This document shows, piece after piece, positions 1-6,069 of a stretch of DNA of 12,345 nt; position 1 is the stretch's first letter, and the number at the start of each line of letters is the position of its first letter. Position numbers and translations under genes: made by a program. Source of the DNA: an uncultured Prevotella sp. (GTDB lineage Bacteria > Bacteroidota > Bacteroidia > Bacteroidales > Bacteroidaceae). The notes under the pieces were generated by a model. That model saw only the letters and a program-made list of their open reading frames with translations, was not told the DNA's origin and did no database searches. The stretch covers positions 1 through 12,345 of the forward strand of contig CAKPZC010000062.1 of the NCBI GenBank assembly GCA_934203355.1. The letters are read 5' to 3'.

Positions 1-1
1 A

Positions 2-100
2 AGCAGATTGGATGAAACAATAATGAATCCCTATCCGAGTGGCGGCATTAGCGCAGAGCGATACTGCGGTGGGGAACTTCACATTATTTTTTATTTATGA
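2..100 (+). CDS. 3' end of an unidentified protein (partial)
   Basis: One frame is open from the window edge to a TGA at 98-100 and would encode the last 32 residues of a protein, ending ...SAERYCGGELHIIFYL. Its stop overlaps the ATG of the sugar transferase remnant (ATGA at 97-100), a common arrangement for translationally coupled genes. This suggests it is the last part of the preceding gene in the same polysaccharide operon. I do not recognise the family from so short a piece. It could also be a chance open frame in decayed DNA. Confidence 0.4.
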   Translation, partial: SRLDETIMNPYPSGGISAERYCGGELHIIFYL

Positions 101-262
101 TATTCAAAAGACTCTTTGACATTATTGCGCCCTGACATTACTGGTCCTGCTACATTGAAGTATAGACTGGAGGATGAAATGATTGCGGGATTCATGAAGG
201 ATTTCAGAAACATGAATTACCGTGAATTGACCAGTAAGCACTCAAATTAGGGCTTAAATTAG
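97..262 (+). pseudogene. collapsed polysaccharide-priming sugar transferase
   Basis: The frame starting at ATG 97 reads MIFKRLFDIIA, the usual N-terminus of bacterial sugar transferases (WcaJ/PglC type) that load a phospho-sugar onto undecaprenyl phosphate to start exopolysaccharide or glycan synthesis. It meets a TGA at 133. From 128, in the next frame, RPDITGPATLKYRLEDEMIA follows, matching the conserved C-terminal part of the same family (usually LRPGITGPATLKYR). The catalytic middle, on the order of 130 residues, is missing and the two ends are joined out of frame. After about position 187 the reading frame continues to a TAG at 260-262 through sequence that looks like a degenerate repeat. 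The gene is dead. Identification rests on remembered family motifs. Confidence 0.7.
208..233 (+). repeat. degenerate copy of the CATGAATTA/ACGAATT repeat
   Basis: The stretch around CATGAATTACCGTGAATTG is close to units of the 33-bp array inside the helicase gene (compare CATGAATTATCCACGAATTT at 3809-3818 onward). It appears to be a dispersed repeat of this genome that sits just after the sugar transferase remnant. Only about one unit is visible and it is diverged. Confidence 0.45.
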
Positions 263-268
263 AAAGAA

Positions 269-625
269 GTAACTTCGCTGTTGAATTTTAAACATTGAAT
301 TATGTACAGCAGTGAAGATTTGGAACTTTTTCGATAAGTCATGAGCAAAGCAAGCTAGCTTGAACTTAGCCATGGCGAGAAGAAAAAGTATAAAGAGATT
401 CTATTTCCAGTACCAGACGGAGGCAGTGACGAAGGGGCAGAGATGGCAGCTACTTATCATAGCATCATCAGAACAGTTAAGATGCAGGGACGGTCTGCAT
501 GGGAATACCTTGGTAAATTTTTTACTAAAAGTCTGATTAAGCGAATAGAATCAAGCTTGCTTGAATTATTGAGCGTGAAGACTTTATCTAATATATTTAA
601 CGGTTGCTGGGATTTTTTCACATAG
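269..625 (+). mobile_element. internally deleted IS66-family remnant
   Basis: Several IS66-like pieces lie in order. A possible left end begins GTAACTTCGCTG at 269 (IS66 ends usually begin GTAA). A short frame, MYSSEDLELF, at 302-337 resembles the start of the small first ORF of Bacteroidetes IS66 elements. RFYFQYQTEAVTKGQ at 396-440 in another frame also resembles that small ORF. The C-terminal part of the large transposase starts near 422 (see next entry). Most of the transposase gene is missing and no matching right inverted repeat is seen, so the element is dead. The right edge lies against the truncated PIN gene at about 622-626. The left end is the least certain part. Confidence 0.6.
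422..625 (+). pseudogene. IS66 transposase C-terminal fragment
   Basis: The frame reads GSDEGAEMAATYHSII, followed by TVKMQGRSAWEYLGKFFTK, and near its end NIFNGCWDFF, before a TAG at 623-625. The first block strongly resembles the C-terminal segment of IS66-family transposases (…GSDxGAEMAAxYHSI…). The usual continuation after FFTK is IFNGCRDF; here about 20 unrelated residues (530-589) separate the two, suggesting a further small insertion. The N-terminal and catalytic DDE parts are absent, so it cannot be active. An internal ATG at 443 gives a 60-codon frame, but there is no reason to think it is translated. Confidence 0.65.
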
Positions 626-768
626 TATTCTGCCAAGATCTCGTCATTATACAATGGCTTAATTTTACCACTGAGCATACTGTTTATGACCCTTCTTGTT
701 GATGAAGAAGGGTTCTTGGTTATAAACGAGGACACGATAATGTTAGTGTCAATGATTGCATATACCAT
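457..768 (-). pseudogene. truncated PIN-domain toxin
   Basis: The first 47 or so residues, MVYAIIDTNIIVSS through LYNDEILAEY, match the N-terminus of PIN-family toxin proteins (TIGR00305-like), including the acidic DTN motif (Asp7) that would bind metal at the RNase active site. From about position 625 downward the frame runs antisense through the IS66 remnant (residues VKKSQQPLNI are the complement of its IFNGCWDFF end) and ends at residue 103. Family members are longer and need further acidic residues in the C-terminal half, which are missing here. The ATG at 768 overlaps the end of the antitoxin gene by 20 bp, the usual linkage for such pairs. The product is very probably inactive. Confidence 0.72.
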
Positions 769-1069
769 TGCGTTCTTTTCTTAATCGTCTGACTTCGTTT
801 ATCTCTGCGTTAATCTCATCTAAAGTCATTTCAGGCTCATTGCTGTTTTCCGCATCAGCACGTAGTTTGTTGAATACATTCAATGCTTTTTCTCTAATGT
901 CATTCTCAGAGTCCGCAGAAATAGTGAAAGGAATTTTTCGGCAACGTATCACAGCCTTAACAAAAATGTTGATGGCTGTGTTTGCACTCATGCCAAATTG
1001 AGCGCAGAGTTCGTCGAATATTGCTTTTTGTTGGTTGTCCAAACGGACTGTCATAGATGTCTGTGCCAT
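749..1069 (-). CDS. RelB/DinJ-family antitoxin
   Basis: This 106-residue protein begins MAQTSMTVRLDNQQKAIFDE and continues FGMSANTAINIFVKAVIR, the ribbon-helix-helix DNA-binding fold of RelB/DinJ antitoxins (residues about 5-48). The charged C-terminal half (about 50-106), rich in Asp, Glu and Asn, is the usual toxin-binding tail. The antitoxin would neutralise the toxin by direct binding and repress its own operon. Its reading frame looks intact although the downstream PIN toxin is truncated, so it is now an orphan antitoxin. A strong promoter overlapped by an inverted repeat lies 40-75 bp upstream, consistent with autoregulation. Confidence 0.88.
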   Translation of the reverse strand: MAQTSMTVRLDNQQKAIFDELCAQFGMSANTAINIFVKAVIRCRKIPFTISADSENDIREKALNVFNKLRADAENSNEPEMTLDEINAEINEVRRLRKERNGICNH

Positions 1070-1106
1070 AGTGAGTACTTTTTAAAGTTAAACAATTCTT
1101 TATTAT

Positions 1107-1128
1107 TATGATGCAAATATACATCATA
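1107..1128 (-). promoter_or_regulatory. candidate antitoxin operator inverted repeat
   Basis: Seven-base arms TATGATG (1107-1113) and CATCATA (1122-1128) flank exactly the 8 bases of the promoter -7 element. A ribbon-helix-helix repressor bound here would cover the -7 box, as expected for toxin-antitoxin autoregulation. The symmetry is seen directly; its use by this antitoxin is inferred. Confidence 0.55.
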
Positions 1129-1145
1129 GTGACGTAAATACCAAA
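1114..1145 (-). promoter_or_regulatory. Bacteroidetes-type promoter for the antitoxin gene
   Basis: On the minus strand TTTG (1145-1142), a 20-base spacer and TATATTTG (1121-1114) match the Bacteroidetes -33/-7 consensus TTTG-N19/20-TAnnTTTG. Transcription would start near 1107, about 40 bases before the antitoxin ATG. Confidence 0.7.
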
Positions 1146-1170
1146 TTTTTAAATATATAAATTTTTAATT

Positions 1171-2469
1171 ATGGAAAGAAAAACGATTTATCTGTGTCTT
1201 GCCCATATGAGTGAGGCTGGTTTGGAACAGAAATACGTTAAGGAGGCTTTCGACACCAATTGGGTGGTGCCGATGGGTCCAAACGTAAATGCCTTCGAGA
1301 AAGACTTAAAGAAGTTTGTCTGTAGTCAAACTTCCAATGAGGAATTAGGAGTTAGAAATGTTGAATTAGAGCGTGAGGTGGTTTGCTTGAGCGCTGGTAC
1401 TGCTGCCGTTCACTTGGCACTGATTGGATGTGGTGTTAAGGCTGGTGACGAGGTGCTGGTGCAGAGTTTCACATTCTGTGCTTCGAGTCATCCTATCACT
1501 TATCTTGGTGCCAAGCCAGTGTTCGTAGGTTCTGAGGGTGAAACATGGAACATGGATCCTGTTTTGTTGGAGAAGGCTATCCTCGACCGTAAGGAGAAGA
1601 CTGGCAAATATCCAAAGGCTATTGTGCCTGTGGCGCTGTATGGTATGCCTTACCGTATCGACGAGATTATGGCCATTGCGGACAAGTATGGCATTCCAGT
1701 GGTAGAGGATGCTGCCGAGGGTATGGGATCACGCTTTGATGGACAAGTGTTGGGTACATTCGGCAAGTATGGTGTGCTGTCGTTTAATGGCAACAAGATG
1801 ATTACTACTTCGGGTGGTGGAGCTTTGATTTGCCGTAATGCGGAGGATGCCAATGAGGTGATGTGGTATGCCACACAGGCTCGCGACGCTTATCCTTACT
1901 ATCAGCATACTGCCATTGGCTACAATTATCGTATGTCGAACGTGTGTGCAGGTATCGGTCGCGGTCAGATGACTGTGCTTAATGACCATATCGCTCATCA
2001 CAAGCATGTGCAGTCACTTTACGAGGAACTGTTGAAGGATGTGCCTGGAGTACACATCCACAAACAGCCAACAGACCCACGCTATGATGCCAACTTCTGG
2101 CTTTGCGCTGCCACATTGGACGCTGATGTGAAGATTCAAGGTCAGGAGAATGCCTATAAGGAAGTTATTAAGACTGCCGTAGGTGGCGCAGCAGGTGTAA
2201 TCCATGCCGTTGATTCAGCAACAACCGACTGTCAGCCGAATGATAATGTTGAGGCATTGCGTGTGTTCATGCTATCGAAGAAGGTGGAGTGTCGTCCGGT
2301 ATGGAAGCCTATGCACAAACAACCTGTTTATGAGGGTGCTCCTGTATATACCAATGGTGTTGAAGAAGAACTCTTCAAGGTTGGCTTCTGTCTGCCAGCA
2401 GGTCCGTATGTGACAGACGATGATGTGAAGTATATCGTAGAAAGCATCAAAGAAGCAATCGTAAGATAA
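1171..2469 (+). CDS. DegT/DnrJ/EryC1/StrS-family sugar aminotransferase
   Basis: This 432-residue PLP enzyme should transfer an amino group, usually from glutamate, to a nucleotide-linked keto-sugar, giving amino sugars for capsule, O-antigen or protein glycans. Visible hallmarks are LSAGTAAVHLAL (73-84, cofactor phosphate region), VVEDAAEGMGS (177-187) with Asp180 placed to contact the pyridine nitrogen, and SFNGNKMITTSGGG (204-217) with Lys209 as the Schiff-base lysine. The C-terminal RPVWKPMHKQPVY and CLPAGPYVTDDDV segments are typical of Bacteroidetes members. Residues about 51-69, between the N-terminal helix and the LSAGT strand, are encoded partly by a heptanucleotide repeat and look inserted. 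A dead priming sugar transferase lies upstream, so this may be the surviving edge of a polysaccharide cluster. The exact sugar cannot be told. No clear promoter was found upstream. Confidence 0.9.
   Translation: MERKTIYLCLAHMSEAGLEQKYVKEAFDTNWVVPMGPNVNAFEKDLKKFVCSQTSNEELGVRNVELEREVVCLSAGTAAVHLALIGCGVKAGDEVLVQSFTFCASSHPITYLGAKPVFVGSEGETWNMDPVLLEKAILDRKEKTGKYPKAIVPVALYGMPYRIDEIMAIADKYGIPVVEDAAEGMGSRFDGQVLGTFGKYGVLSFNGNKMITTSGGGALICRNAEDANEVMWYATQARDAYPYYQHTAIGYNYRMSNVCAGIGRGQMTVLNDHIAHHKHVQSLYEELLKDVPGVHIHKQPTDPRYDANFWLCAATLDADVKIQGQENAYKEVIKTAVGGAAGVIHAVDSATTDCQPNDNVEALRVFMLSKKVECRPVWKPMHKQPVYEGAPVYTNGVEEELFKVGFCLPAGPYVTDDDVKYIVESIKEAIVR
1341..1368 (+). repeat. heptanucleotide repeat inside the aminotransferase gene
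   Basis: Four 7-base units, GGAATTA, GGAGTTA, GAAATGT and TGAATTA, lie in tandem; the third is diverged. They encode part of residues 57-66 (EELGVRNVEL), where relatives usually run directly from the DLKKF helix to the LSAGT strand. Confidence 0.5.
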
Positions 2470-2480
2470 GCAATTGGTTG

Positions 2481-2536
2481 ATGAGCGATTAATGGACGTG
2501 ATGTGCTGGCTGCATAGATGTCCGTTAATCGCTCAT
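2481..2536 (+). terminator. 17-bp inverted repeat after the aminotransferase gene
   Basis: ATGAGCGATTAATGGAC (2481-2497) and GTCCGTTAATCGCTCAT (2520-2536) pair over 17 bases with one G-U, around a 22-base loop. It begins 11 bases past the aminotransferase stop. There is no T-run after it, so it may stop transcription poorly, protect the mRNA 3' end, or be a trace of a mobile sequence. Confidence 0.5.
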
Positions 2537-2612
2537 TCGTATGAAAACTATACACATAATGAGGAATCCGAATGTGAACGCTTTCTATTATTAAATATAT
2601 CTATGAAAAGTT

Positions 2613-2882
2613 ATGAATAGTGTTGAAATAGAAAAGAAGATAAGGGAATTGGTGGGACATTATCTGATAAAGGACTATCATGTAACCGTAAAGCGTGGAG
2701 ACGTGATACTATGGTTGCCGGATATATGTAAGGATAGCCCATTCGACAAATTGGTGGACGAGGTGTATGGGGCGTTGGATGACAGCATCCGAATAACCGT
2801 GATATACCCGAACAACGGCAAGAAAGTCAGTGAGTTCATCAAGGAAAACATGGAAGAGATAAAGCGCCTGAAATTGATTTGA
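2613..2882 (+). CDS. small protein of unknown function
   Basis: This 89-residue acidic/basic mixed protein begins MNSVEIEKKIRELVGHYLIK and has no signal peptide or membrane segment, so it should be cytoplasmic. A likely alternation is a helix (3-18), strands (YHVTVKRGDVILWL, 22-35), a helix (43-53), a strand (RITVIYP, 60-66) and a C-terminal helix (70-87). I recognise no family or catalytic motif. It ends 32 bp before the probable ATG of the helicase (17 bp before an upstream GTG), so the two are probably co-transcribed and it may be a partner of the helicase. Coding character is supported by the full-length frame and tight linkage, but function is unknown. Confidence 0.6.
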   Translation: MNSVEIEKKIRELVGHYLIKDYHVTVKRGDVILWLPDICKDSPFDKLVDEVYGALDDSIRITVIYPNNGKKVSEFIKENMEEIKRLKLI

Positions 2883-2914
2883 AGCGTAGATAATAATTTG
2901 TGGAAAAGGCACAA

Positions 2915-5900
2915 ATGAAAAAAGAAATACAGTTGTACGAATACCAGAAGGATATATTACGGCAGATAGAGGATGCGTTTGTGACGCACCAATCTGTGAT
3001 GGTACAGATGCCTACTGGAACAGGGAAAACGATACTTCTTGCAGAAGTAGTGAAAAGTGAAAAGTTAAAAGTGAAAAATCCATGTGTATGGATTGTGGTG
3101 CATAGAAGGGAACTGGTTGAACAGATAAAGGAAACACTTGCAAAGCAATTGGATTCTTCGTTCTTCACTCTTCGTTCTTCACTTATCCGAGTTTTCTCGA
3201 TACAATGGCTCTCGAGACACTATCAAGAGTTGGAGGAAAGACCATCACTTATCATTATAGACGAGGCACATCATGCCCTAGCAAAGACCTATGCTGAGAT
3301 GATGAATGCCTATCCGGAGGCAAAGAAACTCGGTGTGACAGCCACTCCTTGCAGACTCAACAAACGAGGCTTCACCGATCTGTTTGAAGTACTGCTTACC
3401 TCCCACTCCATTTCCAACTTTATAAAAGACGGTTATCTATCAGACTTCGACTACGTGTCGCTCAATCCGAACAGTGAAGACCAGAAGAAGATAGATGGAC
3501 TGGAGAAACGAGCCACGGACGGAGACTATAATACTGCCGAGATGCAAGAAGTGCTGGATACAAGACCTACGATAGAACGACTTTTCAAAACTATTGGGGA
3601 GTTTGCCGAAGGTAAAAAAGGCATTGTCTACGCTATTAACATAGAACATGCAGAGCATATTGCGGAATATTATCGAGAGCATGGACTGAATGCAGTGGCT
3701 ATTAGTTCGAAGACTCCTACAGAGGAACGAAAACGGATAATCGACATATTTAGGAACACGAATTGCCATGAATTATCGAATGACTTAAACACGAATGACC
3801 ATGAATTATCCACGAATTTAACCACGAATTGTCATGAAATATCCAATGACTTAAACACGAATGACCATGAATTATCCACGAATTTAACCACGAATTGTCA
3901 TGAATTCAAAATTCAGAATTCAAAAATTCAAAATCGGCTTTGCCGACAATTCAAAACTCAAAATTCAAAACTCAAAATTCTAATTAACGTGGACTTGTTC
4001 GGTGAGGGGTTTGACTGTCCCGATGTTGAGTTTATACAGTTGGCAAGACCGACACTATCGCTTGCTAAATATCTGCAGATGGTGGGACGAGGGTTGCGTG
4101 TGGCAAAGAACAAGGAATGCTGTACAATATTGGATAATGTGGGACTGTATCGACTATTCGGCTTGCCTAATGCGGAACGTGATTGGAAAGCGATGTTTTT
4201 GGGGCAGCAGACTGGAAAAGGAGTGGCAGATATGGCAAGAGATTGGGCTTTGAGAGTATGCAACTTTTCTGAAAATAGCCAAGTAAAGAGAAATGGTGTT
4301 TGCAATAGAGATATGGTGATCATCACATGGCATAACATGCCACGCATCGCAGAACAAATAGCCATACTGCTTGACGAATTTGGCAAGGCACAAAACTTTA
4401 AGTACGAAAAACATGGGCTGCTTGGCGAGCATACTTATATCAGAACCAGTGGAAATCATGGCGTTTATCACATTTTAGGCATGGAGCGTCTGGGTTGGAA
4501 ACTGATGTACGACTTGCAGACAGCGACACGTAAGTATTACCTGTTGAACAATGAAAGCGGACGAATGCTATATGTAGGGAGATTTAATATTTGGAGCGAT
4601 GAGGACAAGGTAGAATTAAAAGAATTTGAACCTATAGAACGCTCTGATACCAACATAGAAAAGGTAAGATTCCGAGGTGACGACAACGCCACATGGATTA
4701 ACCTATACACTATGCAGGAATTTGATGTATGCCCGATGATTGTAAATCGTGGAAATATGGAATTTCTAAGAATAGGAGATGAATTGTTCTCGTATAAAAA
4801 CAGACAGATTGCAGGAATTCCGTTGACAGAGCAGGAAATACGATTGTATGCATCTCCGATGGATAATGTAGAACTGCTCCAACAGCACGGATTTGCCATG
4901 TTTCATTCCCGCAAGAAGATAGATCGCGAACTCCCCTGGGCGGATTTGGTGAACGGTATACGGTTTGCCAAGCAGCCAAGGGTGGAAACTCATGGCTTTC
5001 TTGAATTCAGTACCACAGACGGAGTAAGGCTTTATCCGAGAGTTCAGACACGATTGATGGATAACGACAGCTTTGTGCTTCAAGAAGCATTGACACATGG
5101 CATAGATGACGGTATTTGTTTCCGCAATTTCTATATACCTCCATCTGACACTCCAAGATTGTATTTGTTCAAAGAGAAGATGGATAACATGGCTCTTTTC
5201 AAGGACGAGGATTGCACCTATTATATAAGGTATGGGCTTGAGCCTAAATTAACACCAATATCATTGGAGGAATGGAATGCTGAAAAGCGAAAATGGAAAC
5301 GTATGGTTGCCGATTTTGAAAAGCGGGCGGAAGAGAGAGAAAAGACAGGTGTGTTTAAGTATCAGCTGCAAGCCAAAGTAAGCAGCTATAAATTAACCGA
5401 TTATAATGAACCGTCAGACATACGCATCACACGCAACGGAAAAGCCTACAACACATTCTGTTTTGACATTCGCTATGGCAAATGGAAACCGACAGGCTCA
5501 TATACAGAGTTTTCAAAACAGGCATATGGCATACGTGTGGTAAGAAACTGGGAGGGGAAATACCGGTTGCGCACACTATTATTTGAGAAATTCAGCAAAG
5601 AGGAAGACCCTAAATTTGACTTCGCAGAACTTTTGGACGAGGCTTACTTGCACATAATAGATAATGGACGTGAGTATTTTGTTGACCTTGAAAGCAATAT
5701 GTGCTTTGACAAAATACCGGAGATGATAAAGATTGGTTTTATGATATTCCAAAAGGATGGTGACATGTATTTCCCGTTCAACTATCGTTTGAATGCACGC
5801 CGGCCGTTCAGGCGTGGCGAGATAATCGGTGGTGACGACATTTGCTTTATCGGAAAACACATTGTGGTGTTAAAAGGCAACTCATCAGTCTATTACATAC

Positions 5901-6037
5901 GCCGCCGTTATACAGACGGAAAGCGGTTTGTTGTCAGCAAGACAAAGCAAGAAAACATAGCCGAGACATTATATGACCTGTATTATGACGGGAAAAATCC
6001 AGCAGAAATAAAAGCAAGAGAAACACACTGTATTTGA
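2915..6037 (+). CDS. DEAH-box superfamily 2 helicase with large unknown C-terminal region
   Basis: This is a 1040-residue ATP-dependent helicase or translocase. Numbering from ATG 2915, Walker A MPTGTGKT is at 32-39, DEAH at 116-119, GVTATP (motif III region) at 140-145, motif V VDLFGEGFDCP at 359-369 and motif VI QMVGRGLR at 388-395. Residues 1-420 thus form two RecA-like domains of the ResIII/type III restriction-helicase kind. The remaining 620 residues match nothing I recognise. A GTG at 2900 in frame would add five residues; I prefer the ATG because the family similarity (YEYQKDIL) begins right after it. About 73 residues (281-353), encoded by tandem repeats, separate RIIDIFR from KILINV, which normally are nearly adjacent. 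Two further heptanucleotide arrays fall in loops after motifs I and Ia. Whether the enzyme is active with these inserts is open. It follows a small unknown gene in an apparent operon and faces rnpB tail to tail. Confidence 0.85.
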   Translation: MKKEIQLYEYQKDILRQIEDAFVTHQSVMVQMPTGTGKTILLAEVVKSEKLKVKNPCVWIVVHRRELVEQIKETLAKQLDSSFFTLRSSLIRVFSIQWLSRHYQELEERPSLIIIDEAHHALAKTYAEMMNAYPEAKKLGVTATPCRLNKRGFTDLFEVLLTSHSISNFIKDGYLSDFDYVSLNPNSEDQKKIDGLEKRATDGDYNTAEMQEVLDTRPTIERLFKTIGEFAEGKKGIVYAINIEHAEHIAEYYREHGLNAVAISSKTPTEERKRIIDIFRNTNCHELSNDLNTNDHELSTNLTTNCHEISNDLNTNDHELSTNLTTNCHEFKIQNSKIQNRLCRQFKTQNSKLKILINVDLFGEGFDCPDVEFIQLARPTLSLAKYLQMVGRGLRVAKNKECCTILDNVGLYRLFGLPNAERDWKAMFLGQQTGKGVADMARDWALRVCNFSENSQVKRNGVCNRDMVIITWHNMPRIAEQIAILLDEFGKAQNFKYEKHGLLGEHTYIRTSGNHGVYHILGMERLGWKLMYDLQTATRKYYLLNNESGRMLYVGRFNIWSDEDKVELKEFEPIERSDTNIEKVRFRGDDNATWINLYTMQEFDVCPMIVNRGNMEFLRIGDELFSYKNRQIAGIPLTEQEIRLYASPMDNVELLQQHGFAMFHSRKKIDRELPWADLVNGIRFAKQPRVETHGFLEFSTTDGVRLYPRVQTRLMDNDSFVLQEALTHGIDDGICFRNFYIPPSDTPRLYLFKEKMDNMALFKDEDCTYYIRYGLEPKLTPISLEEWNAEKRKWKRMVADFEKRAEEREKTGVFKYQLQAKVSSYKLTDYNEPSDIRITRNGKAYNTFCFDIRYGKWKPTGSYTEFSKQAYGIRVVRNWEGKYRLRTLLFEKFSKEEDPKFDFAELLDEAYLHIIDNGREYFVDLESNMCFDKIPEMIKIGFMIFQKDGDMYFPFNYRLNARRPFRRGEIIGGDDICFIGKHIVVLKGNSSVYYIRRRYTDGKRFVVSKTKQENIAETLYDLYYDGKNPAEIKARETHCI
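3050..3077 (+). repeat. (GTGAAAA)4 array in the helicase gene
   Basis: Four tandem 7-base units, GTGAAAA twice, GTTAAAA, then GTGAAAA. They encode VKSEKLKVK between helicase motif I (MPTGTGKT) and the VWIVVHRREL strand, a place where a loop of variable length is expected. Confidence 0.75.
3154..3181 (+). repeat. (TTCTTCR)4 array in the helicase gene
   Basis: Four 7-base units, TTCTTCG, TTCTTCA, CTCTTCG and TTCTTCA, lie in tandem. They encode the serine/leucine-rich stretch SSFFTLRSS between HRRELVEQI and the SIQWLS strand. Confidence 0.75.
3755..3907 (+). repeat. 33-bp tandem array (about 4.6 copies) in the helicase gene
   Basis: Units start at 3755, 3788, 3821, 3854 and 3887; each encodes 11 residues of the type NTNxHELSxxL. 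Units alternate, giving a 66-bp higher-order period: 3788-3853 and 3854-3907 are almost identical. The array is in frame and lies just before helicase motif V. Confidence 0.9.
3904..3983 (+). repeat. ATTCAAA heptanucleotide array with embedded hairpin
   Basis: Units ATTCAAA/ATTCAGA occupy 3904-3932 (with one extra A), then ATTCAAA and ACTCAAA alternate at 3949-3976 and end with ATTCTAA at 3977-3983. Between the halves sits a hairpin TCGGC-TTT-GCCGA (3934-3946). It directly follows the 33-bp array and encodes a Lys/Gln/Asn-rich stretch before motif V. Confidence 0.8.
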
Positions 6038-6069
6038 AACAAAACAACAATACTAAAGAAAAAGAAAAG

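Noticed and set aside
266..276. GAAGTAACTTC palindrome near the IS66 left end.
   Set aside because: Only 5-bp arms; overlaps the proposed IS end and adds no separate evidence.
2603..2620. Five-codon minicistron MKSYE overlapping the start of the 89-residue gene.
   Set aside because: Too short to distinguish from chance; no leader-peptide features such as repeated codons or an attenuator.
3755..3983. CRISPR-like array in the helicase gene.
   Set aside because: Units are directly adjacent without unique spacers and are translated in frame, so it is a tandem repeat and not a CRISPR.
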